Source of the DNA: Deltaproteobacteria bacterium
Lineage (GTDB): Bacteria; JAMCPX01
Reading direction: 5' to 3'
DNA length: 52,813 bases
Assembly (NCBI GenBank): GCA_023382265.1
Contig: JAMCPX010000024.1
Location: 1 to 52,813 of the forward strand
Each line of letters starts with the position of its first letter. Positions within the stretch are counted from its first letter, which is position 1. Shown here one piece after another: positions 26,965 through 39,166 of the stretch. The position numbers were made by a program, and so were the translations under genes. A model generated the notes under the pieces. The model was not told the DNA's origin and did no database searches. It saw nothing but the letters and a program-made list of their open reading frames with translations.

Positions 26965-27816
26965 ATGCCGGACATTGATCACATATACCGATGGGCTGAT
27001 ACTTATTTTAATAAAACGGGTCTACCGATACCCTACAGGGAATTAAAGATTATTATTTCCGAAATAGCCGGCATCCCAAAGCAAAAGGTCATAGCAAAAA
27101 ACAATATTGTCATATCAGAATCAAACTTTAGAAGGTTAAAGTATACTATAAAAAAACGTGCTGGCGGTTATCCACTACAATACTTGTTAGGACATATTGA
27201 ATTCATGGGGATTGATTTCTTCACCGGCCGGGGTGTTTTTATCCCGAGACCTGAGACAGAACTTGTTGTAGAAACAGCTATAAAGTTCATCGAGCAATAT
27301 CAATACAAACATGTCCTGGATCTGTGCTGCGGCAGCGGCGTGATTGGATTAAGTATTGCCCTTTTAAAACAACCCGTAAATGTAAGTCTTACCGATATAT
27401 CCAAAAAAGCCATTATACTATCCAAAAAGAATTGTGAAAAACTCGGAATTTGTTCCACAGTAACATTCTACAGAGGTGAACTCTTCTCATCGTTACCGAG
27501 GGATATCAAATTTGATCTTATCGTAACAAATCCGCCTTACGTGCCTCATCACAGGATTGCTCATCTGCAGAAAGAACTTTATTACGAGCCGCTAAATGCA
27601 CTGGACGGAGGTTCAAAAGGTATGAAATTAATAAATAGTATAATCGGGCAGGCCGGCGATTTTCTTACTGAAAGGGGTATGCTTGTAATGGAGCATGATC
27701 ACACAGAGACGGAGCATATTAAGGCACTTACCCGGAAAACAAAAGGTTTTAAGAGCCTTAAGATCTTAAATGATCTTGCAGGTTTTCAACGAGTAAGTAT
27801 ACTTGGTAAATCTTAA
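26965..27816 (+). CDS. prmC: Release-factor glutamine methyltransferase PrmC (HemK)
   Basis: SAM-dependent methyltransferase that methylates the GGQ glutamine of peptide-chain release factors. The N-terminal helical region includes PLQYLLGHIEFMG near residue 70, then IPRPETELVVE near 92. The SAM-binding motif VLDLCCGSGVIGLSIAL is near 115. The catalytic NPPYVP is near 193 and the C-terminal GMLVMEHDH near 238. The 283 residues are typical. It precedes murA with a small gap, an arrangement found in many bacteria. No obvious Shine-Dalgarno precedes the ATG. Function follows from strong family identity. Confidence 0.93.
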   Translation: MPDIDHIYRWADTYFNKTGLPIPYRELKIIISEIAGIPKQKVIAKNNIVISESNFRRLKYTIKKRAGGYPLQYLLGHIEFMGIDFFTGRGVFIPRPETELVVETAIKFIEQYQYKHVLDLCCGSGVIGLSIALLKQPVNVSLTDISKKAIILSKKNCEKLGICSTVTFYRGELFSSLPRDIKFDLIVTNPPYVPHHRIAHLQKELYYEPLNALDGGSKGMKLINSIIGQAGDFLTERGMLVMEHDHTETEHIKALTRKTKGFKSLKILNDLAGFQRVSILGKS

Positions 27817-27823
27817 ATTTATT

Positions 27824-29095
27824 ATGGACAAATTTGTTATAGAAGGCGGATATAAATTAAACGGCTCCGTAAAAATAAGCGGGGCCAAGAACGCAGCATT
27901 GCCTGCAATGGCTGCGTCTATACTTACAACCGGGGACGTCTTTCTCAAGGGTGTCCCGGCACTTCTGGATGTAATCACAATGCAGAAGCTCCTTATTAAA
28001 ATGGGCGCAGAGATAAAAGAAGATAAAGACGGCAGTGATACGGTATTAAAGATCAACACATCAAATCTGAATACGTATGAGGCACCCTATGAACTTGTTA
28101 AAACAATGCGTGCATCCATACTCGTGCTAGGTCCCATGGTGGCAAGATTCGGAAAGGCAAGGGTATCAATGCCTGGCGGCTGTGCGATCGGCGAAAGACC
28201 TGTTAATCTGCATTTAAAAGGGCTTGAAGCACTTGGTGCAAAGGTTTCGATAGATCATGGATACATTGATGTAGCAGCCGGCAGCCTGAAAGGCGCAAAA
28301 ATTGTTTTTGATGAGATTACCGTAACGGGTACAGAAAACATAATAATGACGGCAATATTTGCAAAGGGCACAACAATTATAGAGAATGCGGCAAAAGAGC
28401 CCGAGGTTGTAAGCCTTGCAGATCAATTGAATCTTATGGGTGCAAAGATACATGGTGCTGGTACGAATAAAATTGTTATTGAAGGGATCGATAGATTGCA
28501 TGGATGCACTTATGATATCATTCCTGACCGCATTGAGGCAGGAACTTATATCATAGCCGCATCCGCAGGCGGGAACGAAGTGGAGGTAAAAGGATGTATC
28601 CCAAGACATATCGACGCATTGCTGTTCAAGTTAAAAGAGGCTGGCATCAGATGCAGAGAAGAAAAAAACAGAATAATAGTTAAAAATGATAAAAAGCACC
28701 GGCTCATGAGTGTTAGCGTAAAAACAATGCCTTATCCAAATTTTCCTACGGACCTTCAAGCACAATTTATGGTACTTATGACTCAGGGAAACAGCTCAAG
28801 CATTATAACAGAAACCATATTTGAAAACAGGTTCATGCATGTCGCAGAACTAAGAAGGATGGGAGCTGATATCAAGATTGAAGGTAATGTGGCAAAAATA
28901 AACGGGAAAACAAAATTGATGGGTACGCAATTAATGGCGACGGATCTTAGAGCAAGTGCATCTCTCGTTATAGCTGGGTTAATAGCTGAGGGTACGACAG
29001 AGATATCAAGGATCTATCATTTGGACAGAGGTTATGAAACAATGGAAAAGAAATTATCTATACTCGGAGCTAAAGTAAGAAGGATAAATGTATGA
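27824..29095 (+). CDS. murA: UDP-N-acetylglucosamine 1-carboxyvinyltransferase MurA
   Basis: Transfers enolpyruvate from PEP to UDP-GlcNAc, the first committed step of peptidoglycan synthesis. The chain opens with KFVIEGGYKLNGSVKISGAK. The active-site cysteine is in MPGGCAIGERP near residue 116, the fosfomycin-target position. DRIEAGTYIIAAS near 228 and FPTDLQAQFM near 305 are further signatures. I take the ATG at 27824 because the MurA fold starts there; an upstream in-frame TTG (27803) lies within the end of prmC and adds residues atypical for the family. The gene overlaps hisG by 4 bases, continuing a coupled prmC-murA-hisG-hisD series. Confidence 0.95.
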   Translation: MDKFVIEGGYKLNGSVKISGAKNAALPAMAASILTTGDVFLKGVPALLDVITMQKLLIKMGAEIKEDKDGSDTVLKINTSNLNTYEAPYELVKTMRASILVLGPMVARFGKARVSMPGGCAIGERPVNLHLKGLEALGAKVSIDHGYIDVAAGSLKGAKIVFDEITVTGTENIIMTAIFAKGTTIIENAAKEPEVVSLADQLNLMGAKIHGAGTNKIVIEGIDRLHGCTYDIIPDRIEAGTYIIAASAGGNEVEVKGCIPRHIDALLFKLKEAGIRCREEKNRIIVKNDKKHRLMSVSVKTMPYPNFPTDLQAQFMVLMTQGNSSSIITETIFENRFMHVAELRRMGADIKIEGNVAKINGKTKLMGTQLMATDLRASASLVIAGLIAEGTTEISRIYHLDRGYETMEKKLSILGAKVRRINV

Positions 29096-29739
29096 AGATA
29101 AAAATAGGATTACCCAAAGGCAGACTTTTAAGCGATGCGGTCTATGCGTTGAAAAAAGCGGGTTTTGATTTTTCGGATGCACTTAAAGAATCACGCAAGC
29201 TCGTCTTTAAAGATAAAAATGGTTTATCAGAGGCGATCGTTATAAGGGCTGTTGATCTGCTGACTTATGTTGAATACGGTGCGGTTGATCTCGGTATAAT
29301 CGGTTATGATCTGGTTCTGGAACAGAGGAGGGATATCATAACGGTAATGGCGTTCAATTTCGGTAGATGCCACCTGTCTATAGCAGAGCCCGTAAAAAGC
29401 AACGTAATGAAACGTGCTGTAGCAGGTTATCAGGCATCTCTCTCCGGTATAAGGGTAGGGACAAAATATCCTTACCTCGCATACAAATATTTTAATGAAA
29501 AAGGGTATCAGGCTGACATTATCAAATTATACGGTGCTATCGAGCTTGCCCCGCTATATGGACTTTCTGATATAATAGTAGATCTTGTCTCAACCGGTGA
29601 GACACTAAAGGCAAACGGACTTATCGAAAGAGAACACATAATACAATCGTCTGCAAGACTTGTTGCAAATAAAGCCTCCTTAAGACTTAATGAAACCGTG
29701 ATGCAAAATGTTATCGAAAAGCTAAAGAAGGTGTCATGA
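29092..29739 (+). CDS. hisG: ATP phosphoribosyltransferase, short form
   Basis: Catalyses the first step of histidine synthesis, joining ATP and PRPP. It begins with KIGLPKGRLLSDAV, has VDLGIIGYDLV near residue 65 and GTKYPYLAYKYF near 124. The PRPP-binding loop DIIVDLVSTGETLKANG lies near 163. At 215 residues it lacks the C-terminal regulatory domain of the long form, so activity and histidine feedback should require a HisZ partner, which is not in the window. It overlaps murA by 4 bases upstream and hisD by 4 bases downstream. Confidence 0.95.
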   Translation: MKIKIGLPKGRLLSDAVYALKKAGFDFSDALKESRKLVFKDKNGLSEAIVIRAVDLLTYVEYGAVDLGIIGYDLVLEQRRDIITVMAFNFGRCHLSIAEPVKSNVMKRAVAGYQASLSGIRVGTKYPYLAYKYFNEKGYQADIIKLYGAIELAPLYGLSDIIVDLVSTGETLKANGLIEREHIIQSSARLVANKASLRLNETVMQNVIEKLKKVS

Positions 29740-30992
29740 TAAGGATTATTCCTCAATCTGAGATTCAATCCGCTCTATCAAAAAGAAAAGTCCTAAGTGA
29801 AGACATATATCCATTAGTTTTCAAGATCGTTAATGATGTAAAGGACCATGGGGACAGATCTCTTTTTAAATTCATAAAGCAATATGATCATAAAAGCAGC
29901 GGTTCGTTCATTGTGGAAAATAAAGTAATGGATCAATCCATGAAACAGATTCCAAGCGATGTAGAACAGGCATTGATATTTGCTATCGAAAGGGTAACCG
30001 CGTTTCATGAGCAAGAAAAGAGTCACATCAGTTCATGGATAAAAAAAGATGTAAGCAACGTTACATACGGAGAGCTGTTTTCACCCATAGACAGTGTTGG
30101 ATTATATGTACCCGGGGGCAGCGCCTCTTATCCATCTTCCGTAATAATGAATGCCGTACCTGCAATTGTAGCAGGGGTACATGATATATACATTGCAACA
30201 CCTTCCGATGATAAACATATCTATGCCGCTGCAAGAATGCTTGGTATCAAAAAGATATATAGAATGGGCGGTGCTCATGCTGTTTCTGCATTGGCATACG
30301 GAACAGAAAGCGTAGGCAAGGTTGATAAAATCGTAGGACCCGGCAACAGATACGTAACACTTGCCAAAAAGCTCGTGTACGGGGATGTCGGCATTGATAC
30401 TATAGCAGGGCCAAGCGAGGTCGTCGTTATAGCCGACCACACAGCGAACCCGGCATTTATAGCAATGGATCTTATGGCACAGGCGGAACATGATGAACAC
30501 GCGATGAGTGTTCTTATTACATTTAAAAAAAGTTATGTAAACGACGTTAATGAAAAGATCAATCAAAACATAAACACGCTCAACAGAAGGCGGATAATAA
30601 AGAAAAGTTTAGACAAATATGGTTTTGCGGTAATAGCAAGGGATGCAAAGCATGCAATGGATATTGCAAACGCGATTGCACCTGAACACCTTGAACTTGC
30701 AGTGGGCTCGCCAAAATCATATCTAAAATACCTCAAGCACGCAGGTGCTGTGTTCATCGGCAGCTTTACTCCGGAAGTCCTTGGAGATTATGTTGCAGGC
30801 CCGGATCATGTTTTACCAACAATGGGTACGGCAAGATTTTCATCAGGACTCGGGGTACACGATTTTATGAAAAGAACCACCATGCTTGAGGTAAATAAAG
30901 ATTCGTTTGGATTTTTAGGCACCCACGCAATAACATTGGGAACAATGGAAGGGCTTGATGCACATGCAATGGCAGTAAAAATAAGGCTGTGA
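29736..30992 (+). CDS. hisD: Histidinol dehydrogenase
   Basis: Zinc- and NAD-dependent enzyme that oxidises L-histidinol to histidine in two steps, the end of the histidine pathway. Signatures include GLYVPGGSASYPSSV near residue 122, MGGAHAVSALAYGTESV near 170 and the core IVGPGNRYVTLAKKLVYGDV followed by DTIAGPSEVVVIAD. Catalytic and zinc-site residues lie in QAEHDEHAMS near 250, with HLELAV near 325 and VAGPDHVLPT near 355. The 418 residues are typical. It is coupled to hisG and converges on the phosphoesterase-nucleotidyltransferase gene with only 13 bases between, where I see no terminator. Confidence 0.96.
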   Translation: MIRIIPQSEIQSALSKRKVLSEDIYPLVFKIVNDVKDHGDRSLFKFIKQYDHKSSGSFIVENKVMDQSMKQIPSDVEQALIFAIERVTAFHEQEKSHISSWIKKDVSNVTYGELFSPIDSVGLYVPGGSASYPSSVIMNAVPAIVAGVHDIYIATPSDDKHIYAAARMLGIKKIYRMGGAHAVSALAYGTESVGKVDKIVGPGNRYVTLAKKLVYGDVGIDTIAGPSEVVVIADHTANPAFIAMDLMAQAEHDEHAMSVLITFKKSYVNDVNEKINQNINTLNRRRIIKKSLDKYGFAVIARDAKHAMDIANAIAPEHLELAVGSPKSYLKYLKHAGAVFIGSFTPEVLGDYVAGPDHVLPTMGTARFSSGLGVHDFMKRTTMLEVNKDSFGFLGTHAITLGTMEGLDAHAMAVKIRL

Positions 30993-31005
30993 AACCAGAG
31001 AAACT

Positions 31006-32661
31006 TCACTCATCCATCTGTAAATATTGTTTCAATCTTTTTCTGATAGGCTGAGGAATAGGGACATCCAGTTCCAAAAGCCTTGCCTCATATTTTTTAA
31101 ACGACTCAAAGTGCCTGGATGTTCTTACAAGTGTATGTATTACCTCTCTCATAGTTGCTTCTACTTCTTTCCTGTAATTATCCTTTTCATATAGCAATGC
31201 TTCATATTTTCTGAATAGCCTGTGATGAACAGGCCTGCAAATAGCCCTGTAAAATATAAATCTGCCTGTAACACTTGATGAATAATCTTCGTTTATAATA
31301 GCCTCCTCGACAGCTTTCAGATTTATCGCATCCACTATTTCAACCGGGTATGTTTCACTGCCGTATTCCTTTAATACTGATTTGAACTTTTCAATCCTCT
31401 CTTCAAGATTGGCGTCGGGGTCTCCCTCCGTGATCGGTGCCTCATAATAAACAACAATATCTATATCGGATTCTTTATCTGCCATACCAAACAATGTTGA
31501 ACCAACGAGATCAAAAGCAATGGGTGAGCCTTTTGCCTCCATTGCCAGAGCAACATTCTTCAGCATTTTTATTCTATCATTTGTTTCCGGTGATTCATAA
31601 TGCCTAAAGAAATGTTTAACCGTATTAAAAAGCTGGATCTCTTCAACATGATAAACGGGAACCGGTTTGGATAACTCATCATGAATATTTTCTTTTAAAC
31701 CTTTGTATCTCGCTTCATCGAGAACTATTGTTCTTAAACTGTCTCCCTCCGGGATATAATCTACTATATCATAAGGTCTATATTCTTCCACTCGCTTCAA
31801 AATCACCCTTTTTATCTTATGCTCTTCTATGGTGATTTTAGCATAATAACCGCCGTCCATAAACTTGCCTTCAGGAGTTGCAACCGCACCAAAATTTGAT
31901 GGATTACTATAAAACACATTATTATTATATTCACATCCGTACGCCTCATGTAAATGTCCGCTCAAAACAATAAGGGGTTTTATCTCATCCGCTGCACTTG
32001 CAATTCCTCTACTGCCTATGGAGCCGTAAGAAGCAAAATAGTCAAGGTGTCCGTACGCGGGTTGATGACATACAAAGATATCAGGCTTAGTTTCAACAAA
32101 AAACTCATAAGGCTCCGAATATTCATTACTCTCTATAAATCTTACTGCCTTTCTTTCTGGAACACCCGGTGTCCTGATGTTGGCACCGCCATAACCGCCT
32201 ATCCTTATTCCATCCATTTCATATATTTTTTTATGTATTTGTCTATGTGCCATAGCCGTGAACGATAGGTCCATATCATAATTACCTGGCAAAACTATTA
32301 TAGGGGCTTTTCTTACCATAGAGAATACCAGCTCCATTTTTGAATATTTATCAGCCATTGTGGCAAGCGCTCTCTCGGACAATCTTAGATACTCCTCTGC
32401 CTTATTCTTAAAATCATCATTTATTTCTTTTTTTAAAAGGCCTTCCACATATTCTTCCAAAACCGTTCCAGGGGATTCCCTCTCCCTCATTACATGAAAG
32501 ATATCCTGCAGTTCAACGAACCTTGTTGATGTATTAGGCGAATAAAACGGTGCATAAATCAAATCTCCGCTTATTATGTATAGATCCGCAAATGTTACTT
32601 CGAGCAATTTTTCCATAGATGATCTTGCTCCATGTACATCCGTAATGTAAATTATTTCCAT
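31006..32661 (-). CDS. Metallophosphoesterase fused to a minimal nucleotidyltransferase domain
   Basis: Residues 1-270 form a calcineurin-like phosphoesterase with all metal motifs visible: TDVHGARSS near 7, ISGDLIY near 30, LPGNYDMD near 137, VCHQPAYGH near 197 and LSGHLHEAYG near 235. Residues 360-500 contain a nucleotidyltransferase core, LVGSTLFG followed by SDIDIVVYYE near 385, the GS-x10-DxD pattern of the pol-beta/MNT superfamily. The 551-residue fusion suggests opposing phospho-transfer and phospho-hydrolysis on one substrate, but I do not know which. It begins 11 bases after the stop of the PEP carboxylase gene on the same strand and is probably its operon partner. Confidence 0.85.
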   Translation of the reverse strand: MEIIYITDVHGARSSMEKLLEVTFADLYIISGDLIYAPFYSPNTSTRFVELQDIFHVMRERESPGTVLEEYVEGLLKKEINDDFKNKAEEYLRLSERALATMADKYSKMELVFSMVRKAPIIVLPGNYDMDLSFTAMAHRQIHKKIYEMDGIRIGGYGGANIRTPGVPERKAVRFIESNEYSEPYEFFVETKPDIFVCHQPAYGHLDYFASYGSIGSRGIASAADEIKPLIVLSGHLHEAYGCEYNNNVFYSNPSNFGAVATPEGKFMDGGYYAKITIEEHKIKRVILKRVEEYRPYDIVDYIPEGDSLRTIVLDEARYKGLKENIHDELSKPVPVYHVEEIQLFNTVKHFFRHYESPETNDRIKMLKNVALAMEAKGSPIAFDLVGSTLFGMADKESDIDIVVYYEAPITEGDPDANLEERIEKFKSVLKEYGSETYPVEIVDAINLKAVEEAIINEDYSSSVTGRFIFYRAICRPVHHRLFRKYEALLYEKDNYRKEVEATMREVIHTLVRTSRHFESFKKYEARLLELDVPIPQPIRKRLKQYLQMDE

Positions 32662-32672
32662 AAATTATATCC

Positions 32673-35366
32673 TTATCCTGTGTTTTTAAGCCCTGCTGAT
32701 ATTGCATTGATGCTTAACAGAACAGGGTAGATAAACTCTTTTTTATGCACATCCGTTATCTTACCATATTTTAGTTCTCTTAAAAGGATTATTTGAATAT
32801 ATGTTGGAGCGTCTATGTATGGATTCCGCAACTCTAATGATCTATTCAATTGAGGCTGTTTCTCGAGCAAATTACCCTGCCCTGTTATAAGTAAAAGCAT
32901 GCTTTTACTTAATTTATATTCCTTTTCTATTACGTTAAAGAATGTTTTGGAACCATTTATAGCATCTGCCAATGCAGAATATAATTTTGCAATATGCATG
33001 TCGGCTTTTTTCATACTCATCTCTATACCATCTATAAGAACATTAAAGAACTGCCATTCATTATACATATCTTTTAGATAATTAAGGTTTTTCTTTCCCG
33101 CGCTGATAAATTTATTTATAGCGTAACCAAAGGAAAACCAGCCCGGTATATTGTACCTGCTCTGTGCCCAGCTAAACGTCCACGGAATCGCCCTGATAGA
33201 ATTAATAGTTTTTGCCTTTACACGGAATGCAGGCCTTGAACTTATGTTTAACATGGATATCTCACTAATAGGTGTTACCGAGAAAAAATAATCGGCTAAT
33301 AAAGGATTATTACGTATATTTTTGGTATAAAACATGTACGCATCATCTGCAATTTGATCCATGATATTCTCATATAAATTAAGCTTATCTGCGTTCAGCT
33401 TTTTGTTATCAAGATCAGCAGAAACAACCCCAGATACAATTGATTCAAGGTTGTAAAATGCGGTGTTAATATTTGCATATTTAGATGAAACGACTTCACC
33501 CTGCTCGGTAAGTTTTACGTAGCCATTGACGCTGCCTTCCGGCTGTGACTTAACAGCGTCATAAGCTGGTCCACCTCCCCTTCCAATGCTGCCGCCTCGG
33601 CCGTGAAAAAACAATAATCTCACGTTATGCTCAGATGCCAAATTGATTAGCCTTTCCTGGGCTTTGTAAAGCGACCATCTTGATTTAAGGATACCTCCAT
33701 CCTTGTTACTGTCGGAGTAACCAAGCATTATTTCCTGTTTCATGCCGGAATGTTTTAAAATCTGTTTATAAAATGGATCTTCAAATGCCTGCTTCATTAC
33801 GGAGGCAGAGTTGTCGAGATCATTTATGGTTTCAAAAAGCGGCACAATACCAATATCAGATCTGAATCCAATTTTATCCTTATGCAGCAGGCCTGCTGTT
33901 TTAAAAAGTAATGCGACTTCAAGGATATCACTAAAGTCGTGAGCCATACTTATTACATAACTTTTTATAGCATCGTTACTTATAGAATTCTTTATTACTT
34001 TTATAGTCTCAAAAACCTTAATATCCCCCATTACAGTATCCAAATGCTTTAAAGATACCTTACGGTTCCCTTGCAGATTGTTTTTCAGTATCCGTTGTTT
34101 TTCCGTTTCTTTCTTGCCTGCATAATTACCGTTAAGGAGTTTATCTATAACATGCTCATGAATACTATGATGCTGCCTTATATCAAGTGATGCAAGGTGA
34201 AATCCGAAGATATGCGCTTTTATAATAAGCGGCTCTAATTCTTCTGCTGCTATATCACCCGCTTTCCCGGAGCACAGGCTGTTTTTAATTAAATTCATGT
34301 CATCAATGAATTCTTTGGCAGAGCGGTATCCACCCCTCAACCCATCTCTCCGTGCCATAAGCCTTCCATAAATCAACGTGAGTTTCTGTCTGTAATATTC
34401 CGAGGAACTGATATTGTTATAATCCATTTTTGACAGCAGATGTTTTAATATATATTTATCAATCTCTATGGATCGTTTCATAATGGCTGTTGCAGGAATG
34501 CGTCTGTCCGACATAGAAAGGCTTCTAAATAGCACCCTTATATCATCCATGTATAAATCCAATATGACTTTTTGTTGTGTAAGAACCGTTTCATGTACAG
34601 TCTTATATGTAACATTTGGATTGCCATCCATGTCCCCGCCTATCCACGATCCAAAACTTATAAAATCATGCGGGGCGGTTAAATCAGGGTATGCATTCTT
34701 AACCGCATTATTTGTTTTTTTATAAAGCTTATAGATTAAAGGATAAAATGAATGTCTAAAATAAAACATCCCATTAAATACTTCATCCGATACCTTTATC
34801 CTCTTATGTCTGATCTCGTCCGTCTGCCAGAGTTTTGTAATTTCATTTTTTATTTTATATAAGGTTTCTCTTTTTTGGTGAACAGTTAAATGATCCCGTT
34901 CATATATCTCCAGATACTCATATATCACGCGATGTTTTCTTAGAATGGTGTGTCTCTTTGTCTCTGTTGGATGGGCGGTTATGACAGGTATTACTTTTAG
35001 ATTTTCTACAATACCTCTTACCCGATCAAGACTTTCCCCTTGTTTTTTGATATGTGCTAAACACGCTTCTATGGATGTATAATCGGTTTTTTTATAACCA
35101 GGATCAAGCCTGTACTTTTGCGCATGGTATTCTTCTGCAATATTAACAAGCTGGAAGTAAACCGCAAAAGCCCTTATTAAGCCTTCCAATCTTGAAGGAT
35201 TAAGCTTGTACAGGTAATCTATTATCTGCTTCTCGAGAAACCCGCTGTATTTTTTTCTAAGTTTTTTTACGCTTAACCGTATAAACTCTTCCTGCCCAAA
35301 GAAATCTTCGCCCTCTTGTTCTTTCAATACTTCACCCAGCAAATGGCCAAGCAGATTTATGGTCAT
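32673..35366 (-). CDS. ppc: Phosphoenolpyruvate carboxylase
   Basis: Fixes bicarbonate onto PEP to replenish oxaloacetate. Catalytic signatures are in place: the histidine region VITAHPTETKRHT near residue 130, GSWIGGDMDGNPNVT near 242, YSDSNKDGG near 552 and the arginine/glycine loop FHGRGGSIGRGGGP near 590. The protein ends with the family C-terminal tail GLKNTG, so it is complete. At 897 residues it matches bacterial enzymes. The phosphoesterase-nucleotidyltransferase fusion follows directly. The 189-base gap upstream (35367-35555) shows no gene and no clear promoter. Confidence 0.96.
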   Translation of the reverse strand: MTINLLGHLLGEVLKEQEGEDFFGQEEFIRLSVKKLRKKYSGFLEKQIIDYLYKLNPSRLEGLIRAFAVYFQLVNIAEEYHAQKYRLDPGYKKTDYTSIEACLAHIKKQGESLDRVRGIVENLKVIPVITAHPTETKRHTILRKHRVIYEYLEIYERDHLTVHQKRETLYKIKNEITKLWQTDEIRHKRIKVSDEVFNGMFYFRHSFYPLIYKLYKKTNNAVKNAYPDLTAPHDFISFGSWIGGDMDGNPNVTYKTVHETVLTQQKVILDLYMDDIRVLFRSLSMSDRRIPATAIMKRSIEIDKYILKHLLSKMDYNNISSSEYYRQKLTLIYGRLMARRDGLRGGYRSAKEFIDDMNLIKNSLCSGKAGDIAAEELEPLIIKAHIFGFHLASLDIRQHHSIHEHVIDKLLNGNYAGKKETEKQRILKNNLQGNRKVSLKHLDTVMGDIKVFETIKVIKNSISNDAIKSYVISMAHDFSDILEVALLFKTAGLLHKDKIGFRSDIGIVPLFETINDLDNSASVMKQAFEDPFYKQILKHSGMKQEIMLGYSDSNKDGGILKSRWSLYKAQERLINLASEHNVRLLFFHGRGGSIGRGGGPAYDAVKSQPEGSVNGYVKLTEQGEVVSSKYANINTAFYNLESIVSGVVSADLDNKKLNADKLNLYENIMDQIADDAYMFYTKNIRNNPLLADYFFSVTPISEISMLNISSRPAFRVKAKTINSIRAIPWTFSWAQSRYNIPGWFSFGYAINKFISAGKKNLNYLKDMYNEWQFFNVLIDGIEMSMKKADMHIAKLYSALADAINGSKTFFNVIEKEYKLSKSMLLLITGQGNLLEKQPQLNRSLELRNPYIDAPTYIQIILLRELKYGKITDVHKKEFIYPVLLSINAISAGLKNTG

Positions 35367-35555
35367 TGAAAGTGAATTAATCTTTTCACCGGAATTGCCT
35401 GAAGTTTCGTGATTTTGTGAGCTTATACTGTAGCCCTTTCCACACCCATATTACCATGTACCAAGCCGTACAAGATTAAACACCTCATTTACAGCCCTAT
35501 GGGCCGGCATTACCGTGTACATGATTAAAATATTTAGGCAGCGTTTTCTCATAAA

Positions 35556-38362
<2,807 letters not shown>

Positions 38363-38370
38363 ATCTCCCC

Positions 38371-38697
38371 CTATATATTGTTTATACCTTTTTTCAGATC
38401 AAGCTTTATGCTTTCATTCATGTCTAAAAATTCAATACCCATACCGGGTGTTTTGTACTGTCCAATAGCTTTGCTCTCTTCTACCCATATTACCTTACCT
38501 TTAAGTTTCAACTTTTTTTTAATGCCCGGCATGTAGAAATCAACGAATACAATTGAACCGGGTCTTACCACCCTTTCCGTTTCAATAAAAACTCCGCCAA
38601 CGGCTATATCTTTGGTATATCCTATTTCCATATCACTACCATCCATAAAGTCTATCATAACCTTTATTTTTTTTCTAATATATTTTCTTTTTTCCAT
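38371..38697 (-). CDS. PilZ-domain protein
   Basis: A single PilZ domain of 108 residues, expected to bind cyclic di-GMP and signal by protein contact. The N-terminal arginine-rich switch is EKRKYIRKK at residues 2-10. The second motif reads KDIAVGGVFIE near 29, where the usual serine of D-x-S-x-G-G is alanine, so ligand affinity may differ. PGMGIEFLDM near 87 closes the barrel. It is the first gene of the PilZ-XRE-gyrB unit. The cyclase at 7.8-9.9 kb and the REC-PilZ regulator at 17.4 kb are other members of the same signalling layer in this window. Confidence 0.86.
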   Translation of the reverse strand: MEKRKYIRKKIKVMIDFMDGSDMEIGYTKDIAVGGVFIETERVVRPGSIVFVDFYMPGIKKKLKLKGKVIWVEESKAIGQYKTPGMGIEFLDMNESIKLDLKKGINNI

Positions 38698-38710
38698 AAT
38701 TCAATGTTCT

Positions 38711-38738
38711 ATTATAGCAACAATTAGTAGATAGTCAA
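38711..38738 (-). promoter_or_regulatory. Strong sigma70-type promoter for the PilZ-XRE-gyrB operon
   Basis: On the minus strand TTGACT (38733-38738) and a perfect TATAAT (38711-38716) are spaced 16 bases apart. The -10 box ends 14 bases before the PilZ start codon, so the transcript would have a very short leader. The 3' side of the rest of the gap to 39167 holds a TTAACC motif copy at 39140-39159 and no gene I can support. Confidence 0.7.
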
Positions 38739-39139
38739 TTATATAAATATCCTTGCCGGGTTTTATCTTTGTAAGGCAATTATTCCTGATGTGATTTCCA
38801 TGCAAATTTATTGTAGGGGCGGTTCGGAGAATCACACTGTTTGGAGCAAGCCGAAGGTTTGAGAAGGTACTATGTTACTTCCCCTCACCCCAAGCTTAAA
38901 AAGCTATATATTTTTGAACTAATTATGATATCTTAAAAATAAACCCGGATAGAAAGCAAAAAATGGCAACCCATCGGCCGCCACTACATAATAATCCAAT
39001 TCTACACACCAATGAGATCTACTGTTAGAGGAGAAAGAAAAACCGGATTCCAGTTCCCCGTTTTTATGAGGACGAATTTCATAGAAATGACACTATATGA
39101 CCCCGGTTTATCGCTTACTACACACACTTCTTTATTTTT

Positions 39140-39159
39140 AAAATGTATTTTTTGGTTAA
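39140..39159 (-). repeat. Copy of the recurrent TTAACC intergenic motif
   Basis: Read on the minus strand this is TTAACCAAAAAATACATTTT, a near-exact member of the motif family found at 6441, 9939, 10186 and 26707. It lies just past the tldD stop codon. The upstream stretch 38740-39139 is non-coding as far as I can see, with a GGGGCGGTTCGG stretch near 38816 of the kind seen in dispersed repeats. Confidence 0.55.
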
Positions 39160-39166
39160 GCTATCT

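Noticed and set aside
28214-28609. Minus-strand open frame of 131 codons inside murA
   Set aside because: Antisense to well-conserved murA codons and with no recognisable domain or ribosome-binding site.
30102-30566. Minus-strand open frame of 154 codons inside hisD
   Set aside because: It is antisense to the conserved core of hisD and has a Cys/Tyr-rich composition typical of shadow frames.
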